Assembly: GCA_947302175.1 (NCBI GenBank)
Contig: CAMYVB010000014.1
Location: 1-48,596, forward strand
Reading direction: 5' to 3'
DNA length: 48,596 nt
Source of the DNA: an uncultured Bacteroidales bacterium
Lineage (GTDB): Bacteria; Bacteroidota; Bacteroidia; Bacteroidales; UBA932
Every line of letters starts with the position of its first letter. The first letter of the stretch is position 1. The notes beneath the pieces are model-generated. The model was not told the origin of the DNA and did no database searches. It saw nothing but the letters and a program-made list of their open reading frames with translations. A program made the position numbers and the translations under genes. Below are positions 34,839-43,603 of this stretch, in pieces.

Positions 34839-36167
34839 ATGAAAGCAATCTCTTTTATACTCCCTTTTGTTCTTGTCTGTATTCTTGCTTCTTGTGAAGA
34901 GGCCAGTATTACTCCTCTAACACCTCCAGAGGAATACTCTATAACAATCTCTGGCGAAACAGGTGATTGCTCAGAAATAACATACCGGTCTGCTCGATTA
35001 TCTGGGAAAATCGAGTTAACCAATATTCGAAATGACATTTCTGCTGGTTTTCTTTATTCAAAGAGCAGCGAACCAACAGTAGAGAACAGCAAAGAAGCTA
35101 TCTCTAGATATGTCAATAAGGATGGCTCGTTTTTCGTCGATGTCACAAATCTGGATTCGTCATCAAAGTATTATTATCGTACGTTCATACAGTTCAACGG
35201 CAAAGTATATATGGGCGACGTCAGGTCATTCTTAACTAAAGATATCCCTGTTGTCATTAGTGTGGGGGATGTTTCTGAGATTCAGCTGTTTTCCGCTGTA
35301 GTGAACGGAAGTATTAAGTCTGACGACGGCACTATTATCGAACAGGGTTTCCTTTTTCTGTCTTCGGAAGAAAGCGAAGTGAGTCATATCATTAGAAGTG
35401 ATTATAAGTTGAATTTCAGTTGCGACAAGACGACGGGGGCATTTAGCATATATCTGCCCAAGCTTCGGTTTAACACAGATTATTACTTGGTTGTAGGAGC
35501 GCATTACTATGATAAAGATGTTCTGGGGCCTGTCGTATCCTTTCGTACCAACGACTACGTTTATTCCGCTACGCCCGTCGATTTGGGCTTACCGTCGGGG
35601 ACAATGTGGGCAGATCGTAATCTTGGAGCTATTTCTCCCGAAGACGCTGGAGCCTACTTTGCATGGGGCGAAACGGAACCAAAGGAATACTATCGTAATG
35701 ATAATTACAAATGGTCGTCAAGTGATAGTTGGATTAAGTATTATATCCCGGGAAGGAATCCATCGGGTAAGGTGGAACTTGACAAGAATGATGATCCGGC
35801 TTGTATTAAACTAGGATCACAATGGCATACACCAACTCGCACTCAGATTTATGAGATGAATAGGTATTGTGTTTTCTCCCCTTCCGTCATTAACGGGATT
35901 GAAGGATGCCTTGTGACAGGCATGAATGGAAACACGATATTCTTACCATTTTCTGGCTATTATGCCGGTTCTGGAATACGTGACAAACAAGAAGCTGCTA
36001 ATTTTTGGACGTCCGATGTTGTCATTAGTCATAGTAGCAACCTGTTATCTGTGTATGAATGGGTAGCACGCACTTCTGAAGATATAGTATCATTTTATGC
36101 TACTAATATGTTTTATTGTTATTATGGTTTGTCTGTTAGACCTGTATATGAGACATCAGACGAATAA
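34839..36167 (+). CDS. surface lipoprotein with Fn3-like units and a FISUMP-type domain
   Basis: 442 residues. Lipobox CILASC (Cys19). Two Fn3-like units (about 40-130, ending DSSSKYYYRTFIQFNGKVYMGD, and 135-235, ending RFNTDYYLVVGAHYYDKD) precede a FISUMP-type domain (VDLGLPSGTMWADRNLGAISPEDAGAYFAWGETEPKEYY). This last domain is homologous to that in the broken gene at 27880. It follows the previous lipoprotein by 6 nt and is followed 17 nt later by an exonuclease gene. Domain names come from pattern recall and may differ. Confidence 0.75.
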   Translation: MKAISFILPFVLVCILASCEEASITPLTPPEEYSITISGETGDCSEITYRSARLSGKIELTNIRNDISAGFLYSKSSEPTVENSKEAISRYVNKDGSFFVDVTNLDSSSKYYYRTFIQFNGKVYMGDVRSFLTKDIPVVISVGDVSEIQLFSAVVNGSIKSDDGTIIEQGFLFLSSEESEVSHIIRSDYKLNFSCDKTTGAFSIYLPKLRFNTDYYLVVGAHYYDKDVLGPVVSFRTNDYVYSATPVDLGLPSGTMWADRNLGAISPEDAGAYFAWGETEPKEYYRNDNYKWSSSDSWIKYYIPGRNPSGKVELDKNDDPACIKLGSQWHTPTRTQIYEMNRYCVFSPSVINGIEGCLVTGMNGNTIFLPFSGYYAGSGIRDKQEAANFWTSDVVISHSSNLLSVYEWVARTSEDIVSFYATNMFYCYYGLSVRPVYETSDE

Positions 36168-36184
36168 AACAGCTAAACAATTCC

Positions 36185-37213
36185 ATGTGGATTCAAAGTT
36201 CGCCATCATCATATCAACAAGACTTTGCCAGTTTCAAAGAATACTTTAAAGCATTTAGGCAGGAAAGAATTTTGGCGATAACGCCAAAGATAATAAGCCT
36301 AGGAGGGAAGGAGTATATTCTATTGCACGTGACTATCCAGCACAGTGCTGCTATCCGTGGAACAGATATATGGCCATCAAATGAAGCAACAATTGACGAT
36401 TTCGCTCGATTGCCTGCTTTTATTGAAGATTTTGAATTTTCGTGGTTTTCATCCTCCTTTGATGAAATCAATCATATACCCCAGCATGAGTGTCTGATAT
36501 GGAATAGCTTGTTTGTAAATGGGAAGGTGAGTACCTTGTCGGGCCCAGAGATATCATATAATCCCATTGGATTATTTGATATATACAATTCCCCGCTGCA
36601 AGGACTGCCAATCAACGTTGTTTCTGACCATATTGTTTTTCTTGACACCGAGACAACGGGGCTGCCAAAGAATATTAAAGCATCCCTCAATGATTTGGAT
36701 AACTGGCCAAGGGTGATTCAGTTGGCATGGATTGTAACAGATCTTCAGGGTAATATTATTGAAGATAATTGTAAGATTGTATTTCCAGATGGTTTTTTAA
36801 TCCCCATATCGGCTTCTGATATTAATCACATTCACACATATGAAGCGGAAAACAGAGGGGAATCATTAAGACACGTTTTACTTCAGTTTCTTAGTAGTAC
36901 ATTTGGCGCACAGTGCATTGTCGGTCACAATGTTGATTTCGACTTAAATGTTATCAGGGCAGAAATGTTGAGATGTGGAATTGGAGATGTTACTTATGGC
37001 ATTAATAAGTTCTGTACGATGACGGAATCTATTCAGTTTTGCAACTTGCCAAAAGGAAAGTATCCGACGCTAAATGAATTACATATGAGACTGTTTGGGA
37101 CCCCTTTTGACAATGCACACGATGCTATGTCTGATGCTAGGGCCACAATGAGGTGTTATTGGGAAATGAAAACAAGGGGGATTCATTACAATCCCGATGA
37201 CCTTCCCTTCTAG
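36185..37213 (+). CDS. DnaQ-like DEDDh 3'-5' exonuclease with unassigned N-terminal domain
   Basis: 342 residues. The C-terminal half (about 148-330) has every exonuclease motif: VFLDTETTG (Asp154, Glu156), GHNVDFDLNVI (Asp251) and NAHDAMSDAR (His312, Asp317). The first 140 residues (with TPKIISLGGKEYILLHVTIQHSAA, then ECLIWNSLFVNGKVSTL and a proline-ended linker) match nothing I recognise. Soluble. It is 17 nt after a lipoprotein gene, which is an odd partner; a defence or DNA-processing task for the element is conceivable. Confidence 0.8.
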   Translation: MWIQSSPSSYQQDFASFKEYFKAFRQERILAITPKIISLGGKEYILLHVTIQHSAAIRGTDIWPSNEATIDDFARLPAFIEDFEFSWFSSSFDEINHIPQHECLIWNSLFVNGKVSTLSGPEISYNPIGLFDIYNSPLQGLPINVVSDHIVFLDTETTGLPKNIKASLNDLDNWPRVIQLAWIVTDLQGNIIEDNCKIVFPDGFLIPISASDINHIHTYEAENRGESLRHVLLQFLSSTFGAQCIVGHNVDFDLNVIRAEMLRCGIGDVTYGINKFCTMTESIQFCNLPKGKYPTLNELHMRLFGTPFDNAHDAMSDARATMRCYWEMKTRGIHYNPDDLPF

Positions 37214-37359
37214 ATTATAAATATCTTTTGTATACTAGCATTGTGGGATGATAACGATGCACCTTGTTTCGATTCAACTCTGTAATGGTTTCTTAACTAC
37301 CCATTAAAGGGAACTTTACGCTTTGATTTGCCGCCGTTTATGTGATAAACAAGGCTATT

Positions 37360-38517
37360 ATGAAACAGGATAGGATTCTTCTCAGAATTATTGGCTCATT
37401 GCTCGTCCTGATTGCCATTAAGGCGTTCTGGATTGGCGTGGCGACACGTAATAACGGTTCGTTCGAGACGGAGAAGGCTAACATCCTTCAGCGCAGAAGC
37501 TACGTGGTGGATAAAGTCATCACAGAGCCGCAAAAGCTGATTGACCTGATGCCCGCCATCGTTGGGGAACAGTTCCAAGGAGAGTGGGCGCTCTATTCCT
37601 GTTCAATGCTATCTGCCGCCCTTGTCAACATCGCCCAGCTATATCCGGAAACGAGAGAAGAGTCGGTTACAGCCATCGACAGTCTCATCAAGATTGTCCT
37701 GTCCCCCGAACTTCGGAAATATGACCGAGTCCGTTGGGACGAAGATCCACTGGAGTCACTGGACGGCGACAATAGCCACGTATCATATCTCAGCCACCTT
37801 GCCTGGATGATTGCAGGCTACAAGCACATAGGCGGAGATAACAGATATGACACGCTCTATTACTCCCTTGCTGCAACCATGAATCGCCGCCTTTTGGTTA
37901 GCCCCAGCATGAATCTGGAGACCTACCCGAGCGAATATGTCTATATCCCGGATATGCTGGTGGCTATTGTCGCCCTCAAACTCTATTCTCAGCAGAACGG
38001 AGGTGAATTTGCTTCCACCGTCCAGAGATGGCTGGACAACATGAAAGCGAATCACCTTGCGGACTACAGCGGCCTAATCGCCTCTATGGTGAAGTATGAT
38101 TGTGACGAGCCTAACTGCATGGCCGTCAAGGGGTCATACACCGCGCTCAGCTGCTATTACCTAACCTTCATTGACGAAGAGTTCGCCCGTGACCAATATG
38201 AAAGATTCAAAGTGCACTTCCTGAAGAAACGCCCCATAACCGGCTTCAAAGAATACTCATACAAAACACCTCTGCTTGCCTCCGACATCGACGCCGGCAT
38301 CATCCTTTTCGGCCTTTCTCCTTCCGGAACCGCCTTCGGCATCGGTCCCGCCACCTACTTTGGCGACACAGTTCTCCGGAAAGCTCTTCTTCGAACAGGG
38401 GAACTTGCCGGCACAACGGTAACATCCAAAGACAAAAGCCACTACCTCCTCGCTGATATCGCCCTCGTTGGCGAAGCCATCACCCTTGCTATGCGCACCG
38501 CTACGCCTTGGGAGTAA
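37360..38517 (+). CDS. hypothetical membrane-anchored protein, 385 aa
   Basis: I start at ATG 37360; an in-frame GTG at 37342 would add 6 residues. One N-terminal hydrophobic helix (RIIGSLLVLIAIKAFWIGVA, about 8-27) could be an uncleaved anchor. The rest is rich in helices with paired Tyr/Trp/Asp motifs (HVSYLSHLAWMIAGYKHIGGDNRYD, SGLIASMVKYDCDEPNCMAV), a style seen in alpha/alpha-toroid proteins such as the linalool dehydratase-like family, but no family is confirmed. More GC-rich than the preceding cargo. It converges on the mobilization genes across a small hairpin. Confidence 0.65.
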   Translation: MKQDRILLRIIGSLLVLIAIKAFWIGVATRNNGSFETEKANILQRRSYVVDKVITEPQKLIDLMPAIVGEQFQGEWALYSCSMLSAALVNIAQLYPETREESVTAIDSLIKIVLSPELRKYDRVRWDEDPLESLDGDNSHVSYLSHLAWMIAGYKHIGGDNRYDTLYYSLAATMNRRLLVSPSMNLETYPSEYVYIPDMLVAIVALKLYSQQNGGEFASTVQRWLDNMKANHLADYSGLIASMVKYDCDEPNCMAVKGSYTALSCYYLTFIDEEFARDQYERFKVHFLKKRPITGFKEYSYKTPLLASDIDAGIILFGLSPSGTAFGIGPATYFGDTVLRKALLRTGELAGTTVTSKDKSHYLLADIALVGEAITLAMRTATPWE

Positions 38518-38560
38518 AAGCCTTGCTAATTCTTGTATTTGGATGATCTCCTGATTGCGT

Positions 38561-38577
38561 ATTATTCTCAGAATAAT
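38561..38577. terminator. small hairpin between convergent genes
   Basis: ATTATTC (38561-38567), loop TCA, GAATAAT (38571-38577). It lies between the two converging genes and is a weak terminator candidate without a real T tract. Confidence 0.35.
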
Positions 38578-38617
38578 GACTATATTTGAGTGACTCGTTT
38601 ATTTGTTCGGGGAAGGT

Positions 38618-39343
38618 TTAACGCTCGAGGGGGATTGCGGTGGAGAATTTGCCGTCTTTGTCTTTACGGGCTTCCTTTTTGCGCTGCTTGAGAATCTTCT
38701 TGTTGCGTTCAATCTTGTCCTTGGCAAGACCGGTGGCGTTCTTGTACTCCTCGGGCAATATTCCATAAATATCATAGCTGCTTACAAGCTCGGCATACTC
38801 CGCGTCAGTGATGTATTTAGAAGTGCAAACCTTCAAGTATTCTTTGGCCAGATACTCCTCGCTGCTGATGTATGTGATGGCGTTTGCGCCGATGCCAAAG
38901 ACAAGAGCTGCACAAAAGAGCAGGATGATGTAAATCAGCCTACTCACCTTTTCGTTGGCGTACTTTACGAGCTCCGCAGTAAAGACATGCTCGTGCTTGT
39001 GTTTAAGAGTTACCGGAGTCTTTGCGATGGCATCTTTAACTGCATTGCTTGCCTCCTTGTAGGTAGCGTCCCTGACGGTACTCATGAATTCTTTGGTAAT
39101 GCCATCATTGATCTGCCCAAGATCTGGTATGACGCACCGTGTACGCGCTACAGCGTTGGCTGCAGCGTTGGCTACTTTGCTCACCTCAGAGGGCGGAATC
39201 ACGGCTGTCATGCGCTGCTGCATTGCTTCTGCCAGGATCGCGATATTGCGTCCTGTTTCTTCAATAATGGTCTGAGTGTTTTCGACCAGTTGGGGGATCT
39301 GAGCCAGTGAGTTGGCAAGATCCTGTTCGTTAGAGTTGTTCAT
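38618..39343 (-). CDS. membrane coiled-coil protein of the mobilization operon
   Basis: 241 residues. N-terminal helical part (LANSLAQIPQLVENTQTIIEE and AILAEAMQQR), one transmembrane helix (RLIYIILLFCAALVFGIGANAI, about 136-157), and a basic C terminus (KDKIERNKKILKQRKKEARKDKDG). It is the third gene after bfmA and DUF5712 on the same strand, 33 nt beyond the latter. The membrane anchor with a positive tail could place the relaxosome near a transfer pore; this is inference. No family is recognised. Confidence 0.7.
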   Translation of the reverse strand: MNNSNEQDLANSLAQIPQLVENTQTIIEETGRNIAILAEAMQQRMTAVIPPSEVSKVANAAANAVARTRCVIPDLGQINDGITKEFMSTVRDATYKEASNAVKDAIAKTPVTLKHKHEHVFTAELVKYANEKVSRLIYIILLFCAALVFGIGANAITYISSEEYLAKEYLKVCTSKYITDAEYAELVSSYDIYGILPEEYKNATGLAKDKIERNKKILKQRKKEARKDKDGKFSTAIPLER

Positions 39344-39376
39344 TGTGATTAATTGTTTGATTTATTATAACTTATA

Positions 39377-40621
39377 TTAAAAGCCTCGTCCAATTTTCAG
39401 TGTCGGGGCAGGAACTTCAGAGGCTTCTGTCTCCATCTCAAGCTCACGCATTTTGATGGCTTCTACCTTGAGCATGTTCTGGCGTATGAGGTCAACCTCG
39501 AGCGGAGCCTTGTAGATGGAAGCGTATCCGCGCATCAAGTCGAGGTGTGCCTCGCTAGAAAGAATATTGGCGGTGCGTATAGTCTCCCCCCGGTGTATGA
39601 TGAGGAGGTCCTCGATGCCTCCGTTATTACCTTTTATGGCTTTGCAGGATACCTCGGCTGCCATAAGCTGGAGTTCCAGAGCCATCGCGGAGTTGGAGCT
39701 TTCAACGATGTGCTTTACGCTAGTGATGACATTCGCCTTTTTGAAGGCGTTTTCGACGGGGTCTGTATGGGCAGACGACGTGATGAAGTCCTCCTTCAAT
39801 GCTTGAGCAAGCTTCTCATACGCCTCGCGGTTCTTCTTCTCTTTCTTTCTTCTGGCGATGCCTTCTGCTATCTGCTCGCCAGCCTGCTCGAGCTGTTCCC
39901 GTGCGAGAAGTACTGCCTGGGTGGCCTTCTCTTCCGTGGTGCCGTGTACCTGCGCGTTTTTATAATCGAAGGTCTCTGCGATTTTGCGCTCATACTCAAA
40001 CAGTTGGTCAAATATTTTCTCACAGGCTATGAAAAATTCTGTCCTGTCGAAACTATTGGTCACAGGACCATTCGTCGTGTGCCTGTGGGTGGTCATAGGG
40101 GAGAGAGAGAGTGATTTGCCTTTTGAAGGCTTGCTCTTGCGGCGGACTATCCCGTGTATGTGGAACTGATCGATATTGTTAGTTCCGCGAGTGAAATGAG
40201 GCTTCCAAAAAATCTCCAGATCTTCACTTCCAGTGATGCCGTCACGATGGAAATTCTTGGCGTATGCGTCTGAAATGGGCTTCATGTACATCAGAGCACT
40301 TTCATAGACCTCCCGTGAATTGTCTCCCATAGCCCTTATTTCATCAGCCGAAGGAGAGACTGTGATGTGGAAATAGCCAGCGTCGCTGCGGCTCAGACCC
40401 CGTCTATCTCTGTCTATTCTTGCGACGACCTCTTCTTCAGTGATGGGGATTCCGTTGGGATTAGTGAAGGGGAGTATCTCCTTGCCTTCTTTACGGCGCT
40501 CCTCATCTTCGTGACCTAGGTACTTGACAAGCCCTCGGCAGCTACCGGTGTTCTTTTCACCGTTCAAGGCGGCATCTTGGATCTTGATTTGCATGTCTGT
40601 GTTGTTGTTGCCGTTATCCAT
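39377..40621 (-). CDS. DUF5712 family mobilization protein (relaxase)
   Basis: 414 residues. The core GYFHITVSPSADEIRAMG (near 85) and QFHIHGIVRRKSKPSKGKSLSLSP (His-x-His near 160-180) fit the BtgB/BfmB-like DUF5712 relaxases, which nick oriT and pilot the strand. The C-terminal half is a long helical region (EEKATQAVLLAREQLEQAG...). It starts 2 nt after bfmA. A catalytic tyrosine cannot be pinned down by eye; Tyr in the N-terminal third is likely. Confidence 0.82.
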   Translation of the reverse strand: MDNGNNNTDMQIKIQDAALNGEKNTGSCRGLVKYLGHEDEERRKEGKEILPFTNPNGIPITEEEVVARIDRDRRGLSRSDAGYFHITVSPSADEIRAMGDNSREVYESALMYMKPISDAYAKNFHRDGITGSEDLEIFWKPHFTRGTNNIDQFHIHGIVRRKSKPSKGKSLSLSPMTTHRHTTNGPVTNSFDRTEFFIACEKIFDQLFEYERKIAETFDYKNAQVHGTTEEKATQAVLLAREQLEQAGEQIAEGIARRKKEKKNREAYEKLAQALKEDFITSSAHTDPVENAFKKANVITSVKHIVESSNSAMALELQLMAAEVSCKAIKGNNGGIEDLLIIHRGETIRTANILSSEAHLDLMRGYASIYKAPLEVDLIRQNMLKVEAIKMRELEMETEASEVPAPTLKIGRGF

Positions 40622-40623
40622 AA

Positions 40624-40962
40624 CTAAATGTCTTTGAGGAGGTTAATGAGCTCGTTTACCCTTGCATCAATGGAAATACTCGTGTTGAGAATAGGCGACA
40701 GGATGGATCTCTCCTGCTCTCGGATGAAGGCGATTATTCGCTCGTCTCGGCGGAGTACTTCGCGTAGGGAATCGTGAAGGCTGTCTATCTTTGCTTCCGG
40801 GCTTTCGCCTTTGGCCTTTTTTCTGGATATGTCGCATTCTTCAATTAAGAGGGTGATGACCTGCCTTTGAGGAATGCCCAAGCGTTCAGCTTCGGCGTTG
40901 ACCCAATCGCGAGCTTTTGTGTCAACTGAAATGGTCGTTGTGGGGATCTTGTTTTTAGTCAT
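40624..40962 (-). CDS. BfmA/BtgA family mobilization protein
   Basis: 112 residues. An N-terminal ribbon-helix-helix-like part (TTTISVDTKARDWVNAEAERLGIPQRQVITLLIEE) precedes a helical tail with RDERIIAFIREQERSIL. Members bind oriT and recruit the relaxase. It opens the three-gene mobilization operon, and the 256-nt space before it carries a chain of hairpins, the expected position of oriT. Confidence 0.83.
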   Translation of the reverse strand: MTKNKIPTTTISVDTKARDWVNAEAERLGIPQRQVITLLIEECDISRKKAKGESPEAKIDSLHDSLREVLRRDERIIAFIREQERSILSPILNTSISIDARVNELINLLKDI

Positions 40963-41010
40963 GGAGTTTATTGAATTTATATAATCTACGTATAACCAGC
41001 CCTCTGCAAG

Positions 41011-41186
41011 AGCAAGAGGGGCGGGACTGGTTCCGCCCCCTCTTGCTCACCACTAACGGTGGCCTGCTTCCTTGGCCCGGCACGAATCTTATTACAGGCC
41101 ACGTTAGGGGTGACCGAGGAGAGCAGATGATCAGGGCCGTGGGCTTGTATCTGCTTCTCCGAAGGGGTAAAAGAGGGCAACCCCTT
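41011..41186. other. candidate oriT: four hairpins upstream of mobilization genes
   Basis: In order: AGCAAGAGGGGCGGGA with TTCCGCCCCCTCTTGCT (41011-41047, one bulge); CTAACGGTGGCCTG with CAGGCCACGTTAG (41053-41107, one bulge); AGCAGAT with ATCTGCT, extended by GGAG/CTCC (about 41117-41160); and AGGGGT with ACCCCT (about 41164-41186). The block sits between bfmA and the DnaC-like gene and has no ORF. A leading part (CCCTCTGCAAG) recurs at 43229. Confidence 0.55.
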
Positions 41187-41218
41187 AGATGCTATATAAA
41201 TACTCTTCGTTTTCATGA

Positions 41219-41899
41219 TTAAATGGCAGGACGGAAAGATTGTGCTTTGAAGTAGAGCCTTGCAGCCATTTCGTCAAGACGATCTTTGCTCCGTTCCCCA
41301 TACCGTTCGAGCAATGCCTTTTCATCAAGATTCGTCGAAATAAACAAAGGCAGTTGTTTGTTATACCGATAATCAATGACCTCTTGTATGGGCCAAAGTT
41401 CATTTTTGTAGACAAAGCATTTTTTAGGCTCTTTACCTAGGTCGTCAATGAAAAGATAATGTGCCCTTTTGTACTCCTCATAGAGAGAGGGAGTGCCATT
41501 CTTCTGGGCGACAAAGTTGTCATATATGCCTGTTGACGAACACCAAAACGTCAAAGGATCTGCCGAACGGAAAAGCTTGTATATGCTTTGCATTAACGTG
41601 GATTTACCATTGCCAAGCGCTCCTTGAAACATGATGCTATTCCGAAAAGCAGAACCATGCGACCATTTGCAAAAAGACTGTATTTTTTCTTCTATTTCAG
41701 TATCCTTGATGTCCCGAAAAGGGATCTTGCGCTCGCAGACAAGTTTCTGATAAATGAAAGAGATGGCAAGCAATAACTGTTCGTCGGTAAGTCCTGACAA
41801 TGATGTTGGGATTTTAGGAACAGTGGGACTATAACCTGTCTGGCTTATCGAAGTCAGCAGAGCTTCCAACTGAGAGGGGGTTTTTGAGTTCGGATTCAT
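41219..41899 (-). CDS. DnaC/IstB-like AAA+ ATPase
   Basis: 226 residues. Walker A is GALGNGKST (93-101) and Walker B YLFIDDLG (148-155), followed by NKQLPLFISTNLDEKALLERYG (sensor region) and a C-terminal RSKDRLDEMA arginine finger-like block. Helicase loaders of this type bring DnaB to replication origins. It overlaps the preceding HTH protein gene by 71 nt, a close coupling. Together they probably drive replication of the excised circle. Confidence 0.8.
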   Translation of the reverse strand: MNPNSKTPSQLEALLTSISQTGYSPTVPKIPTSLSGLTDEQLLLAISFIYQKLVCERKIPFRDIKDTEIEEKIQSFCKWSHGSAFRNSIMFQGALGNGKSTLMQSIYKLFRSADPLTFWCSSTGIYDNFVAQKNGTPSLYEEYKRAHYLFIDDLGKEPKKCFVYKNELWPIQEVIDYRYNKQLPLFISTNLDEKALLERYGERSKDRLDEMAARLYFKAQSFRPAI

Positions 41900-42584
41900 A
41901 ATATGTTTCCTTTTTATAATTAGTAGTGTTATCGCTAGGCTGGTACCTGCCTTTCCTAAAAAGTGCTTTCCAGCTCCTTATCGGCTGACCATCATCGGTC
42001 TTCCAATTCCTTTTTGAATAGTAGTTGAAGAACGTGTCAGGGTCGTTGTGACTTTTTATCACAGCCGCGTATTCCTTTATTTCTTGTAATGAGGGAGGGG
42101 ATATCGGATGACTTTCATTCTCTGTCAGGTCCTCCTCTCGATCATTGTGAGATGTTGTTGTCTTTATGATTTTGTTGTGTGATTTTTCGTCACAGGTTGT
42201 TGTGCGGTTTTGTCCCATGTCGGTGTGACTTTTTTCTACAACACCAACGTATTGGAGCCTTATACTTTCTGGAAGTCGATCAATGATACTCTCAATATCT
42301 ATTTCGTAGGCGTAAGTAGATCGGCCAGGTTGTCTTTTCTGAGACTTAATAAGAAAATGCTGTTTTACGAGTTCTTTTTGGGCTCGACATACTTTTTCCC
42401 GGCGGCAACCGAGGAGTTCTGCTATAACCCGGGCGCTCTGGTACATCGTTTTTCCGTTCTCCCAAAATGACAAGACGTGTGCAAAAAGGAGCAGTTCAAT
42501 TCCATGAAGATGCAACCTGGTCATCATCCAGTAGTACACGCGAAAGTACAGTTCGTCAATTCTGTTCAGATTACCTTTTTCCAT
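41829..42584 (-). CDS. helix-turn-helix replication-type protein
   Basis: 251 residues. The N-terminal half is a winged helix (YWMMTRLHLHGIELLLFAHVLSFWENGKTMYQSARVIAELLGCRREKVCRAQKELVKQHFLIK). A low-complexity Ser/His/Thr linker follows (about 115-165), then a DnaD-type segment (DPDTFFNYYSKRNWKTDDGQPIRSWKALFRKG, about 180-212), common in phage-like replisome organizers. It overlaps the ATPase loader gene, so initiation of replication is the best guess. Confidence 0.72.
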   Translation of the reverse strand: MEKGNLNRIDELYFRVYYWMMTRLHLHGIELLLFAHVLSFWENGKTMYQSARVIAELLGCRREKVCRAQKELVKQHFLIKSQKRQPGRSTYAYEIDIESIIDRLPESIRLQYVGVVEKSHTDMGQNRTTTCDEKSHNKIIKTTTSHNDREEDLTENESHPISPPSLQEIKEYAAVIKSHNDPDTFFNYYSKRNWKTDDGQPIRSWKALFRKGRYQPSDNTTNYKKETYYESELKNPLSVGSSADFDKPDRL

Positions 42585-42586
42585 AT

Positions 42587-42934
42587 CTATACGTTATTCT
42601 CCTTTATTGCAGCCAAGGCTGCATCGATGTCAAAAACGATACGGCGTCCTATGTGTGATACAATTGCGTCGTGAAGGACGCCGCCTTTTTGGCCTTCGCT
42701 ACCCTCGCTGCCCTTGCTGTTCGCGCGCATGTACATATATATTTTAGACTCTGAGCAGCTCAAGGCTTCGGCCAATTCCCTTACGCCATGTGCTAGACGC
42801 CGCTGTTGAACAGTGGCGGGTCCTGCTGCCCATGTGTCTCTGGAGGCATATCTAATAAGAGCACAAAACTCGCTTCCGCTCATCTGCCAGATGGGCTTTT
42901 CGAGAAGAGCCTTTATGTCGATTGTCTTGTTCAT
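42587..42934 (-). CDS. DUF3853-type small DNA-binding protein
   Basis: 115 residues from ATG 42934, where the family core starts (TIDIKALLEKPIWQMSGSEFCALIRYA). The middle has HGVRELAEALSCSESKIYMYMRAN, a helix-turn-helix, then HIGRRIVFDIDAALAAIKE at the C terminus. Small proteins of this kind sit beside replication and excision genes in Bacteroides elements. An excisionase or regulator role is inference. The replication gene follows 2 nt later. Confidence 0.78.
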   Translation of the reverse strand: MNKTIDIKALLEKPIWQMSGSEFCALIRYASRDTWAAGPATVQQRRLAHGVRELAEALSCSESKIYMYMRANSKGSEGSEGQKGGVLHDAIVSHIGRRIVFDIDAALAAIKENNV

Positions 42935-43193
42935 AAAAATGCCGAATGCGAAGTCAAGCATCCGGCACAAAGCTATACAATATAATTTATTGAAGCCCAA
43001 TATGTTACAGCTAAATTGCTAAATTCGAAGCTAAATTTTTTGTGGAATTCATAAGATATGTTTTTTGTCTTTTTAACCTGTTGAGTTACTGATATTTGTG
43101 GGTTTATAATAAAACCTATCCTTTCCAATTGTATAGACCGAAAATTTAGTGTTTTCCTATTTAGTCACATTTAAGGCGCTTTCAAAAGCGTCA
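42935..43193. other. AT-rich intergenic stretch, no gene seen
   Basis: Mostly A and T, with no protein-like ORF. It probably holds the promoter of the replication operon, but no clear TAnnTTTG box was found on the minus strand by eye. Confidence 0.35.
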
Positions 43194-43372
43194 TCGCTCC
43201 GCGATAACTTACTGCCGACGGACCCCATCCCTCTGCAAGGGCAAGGGTTGGGGCCGCAAGACACGAGTTCCGCGCAAGCGGTACGAAGTAGATTGTGGGA
43301 GAAACCGGTGTGTGCGGATTCAGCCAATGTCTGGTAGCCTGACGGCTCAGAGCATTGGTGAGAAAACAAAGA
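43194..43372. other. GC-rich structured island, possible RNA or origin
   Basis: An isolated GC-rich block within AT-rich DNA. Hairpins include GCGCTTT/AAAGCGT (near 43164-43180, just before), ATCGC/GCGAT, CCCCATCCCT with AGGGTTGGGG, CCGC-GCAA-GCGG, and a long one with CCAATG/CATTGG outside CTG/CAG and AGCC-TGAC-GGCT. The sequence CCCTCTGCAAG near 43229 is shared with the oriT-like block at 41001. No credible protein frame. Confidence 0.45.
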
Positions 43373-43603
43373 ACGAGGGTAACTGTCTGTCGTTCGACTT
43401 TTTAGTCACCCTCACTGAGCATGATGTACACGACAATGTTCTTACTCTCTATATGGCAGAATAATTCATCCGTCATTTCTGGTAGAACTTGTAGGACTAT
43501 TTTCGGAAGATATCGTCCTCATATGGCCAGGCACAAGCTGTCTTTCCAGAGATATTGTATATAAGGTACTGGCTCAAAACGACATAGCTAGTCCTTGTCT
43601 TGT

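Noticed and set aside
43157..43369. 70-codon minus ORF in the GC-rich island
   Set aside because: Composition follows hairpins rather than codon use; no start signal.
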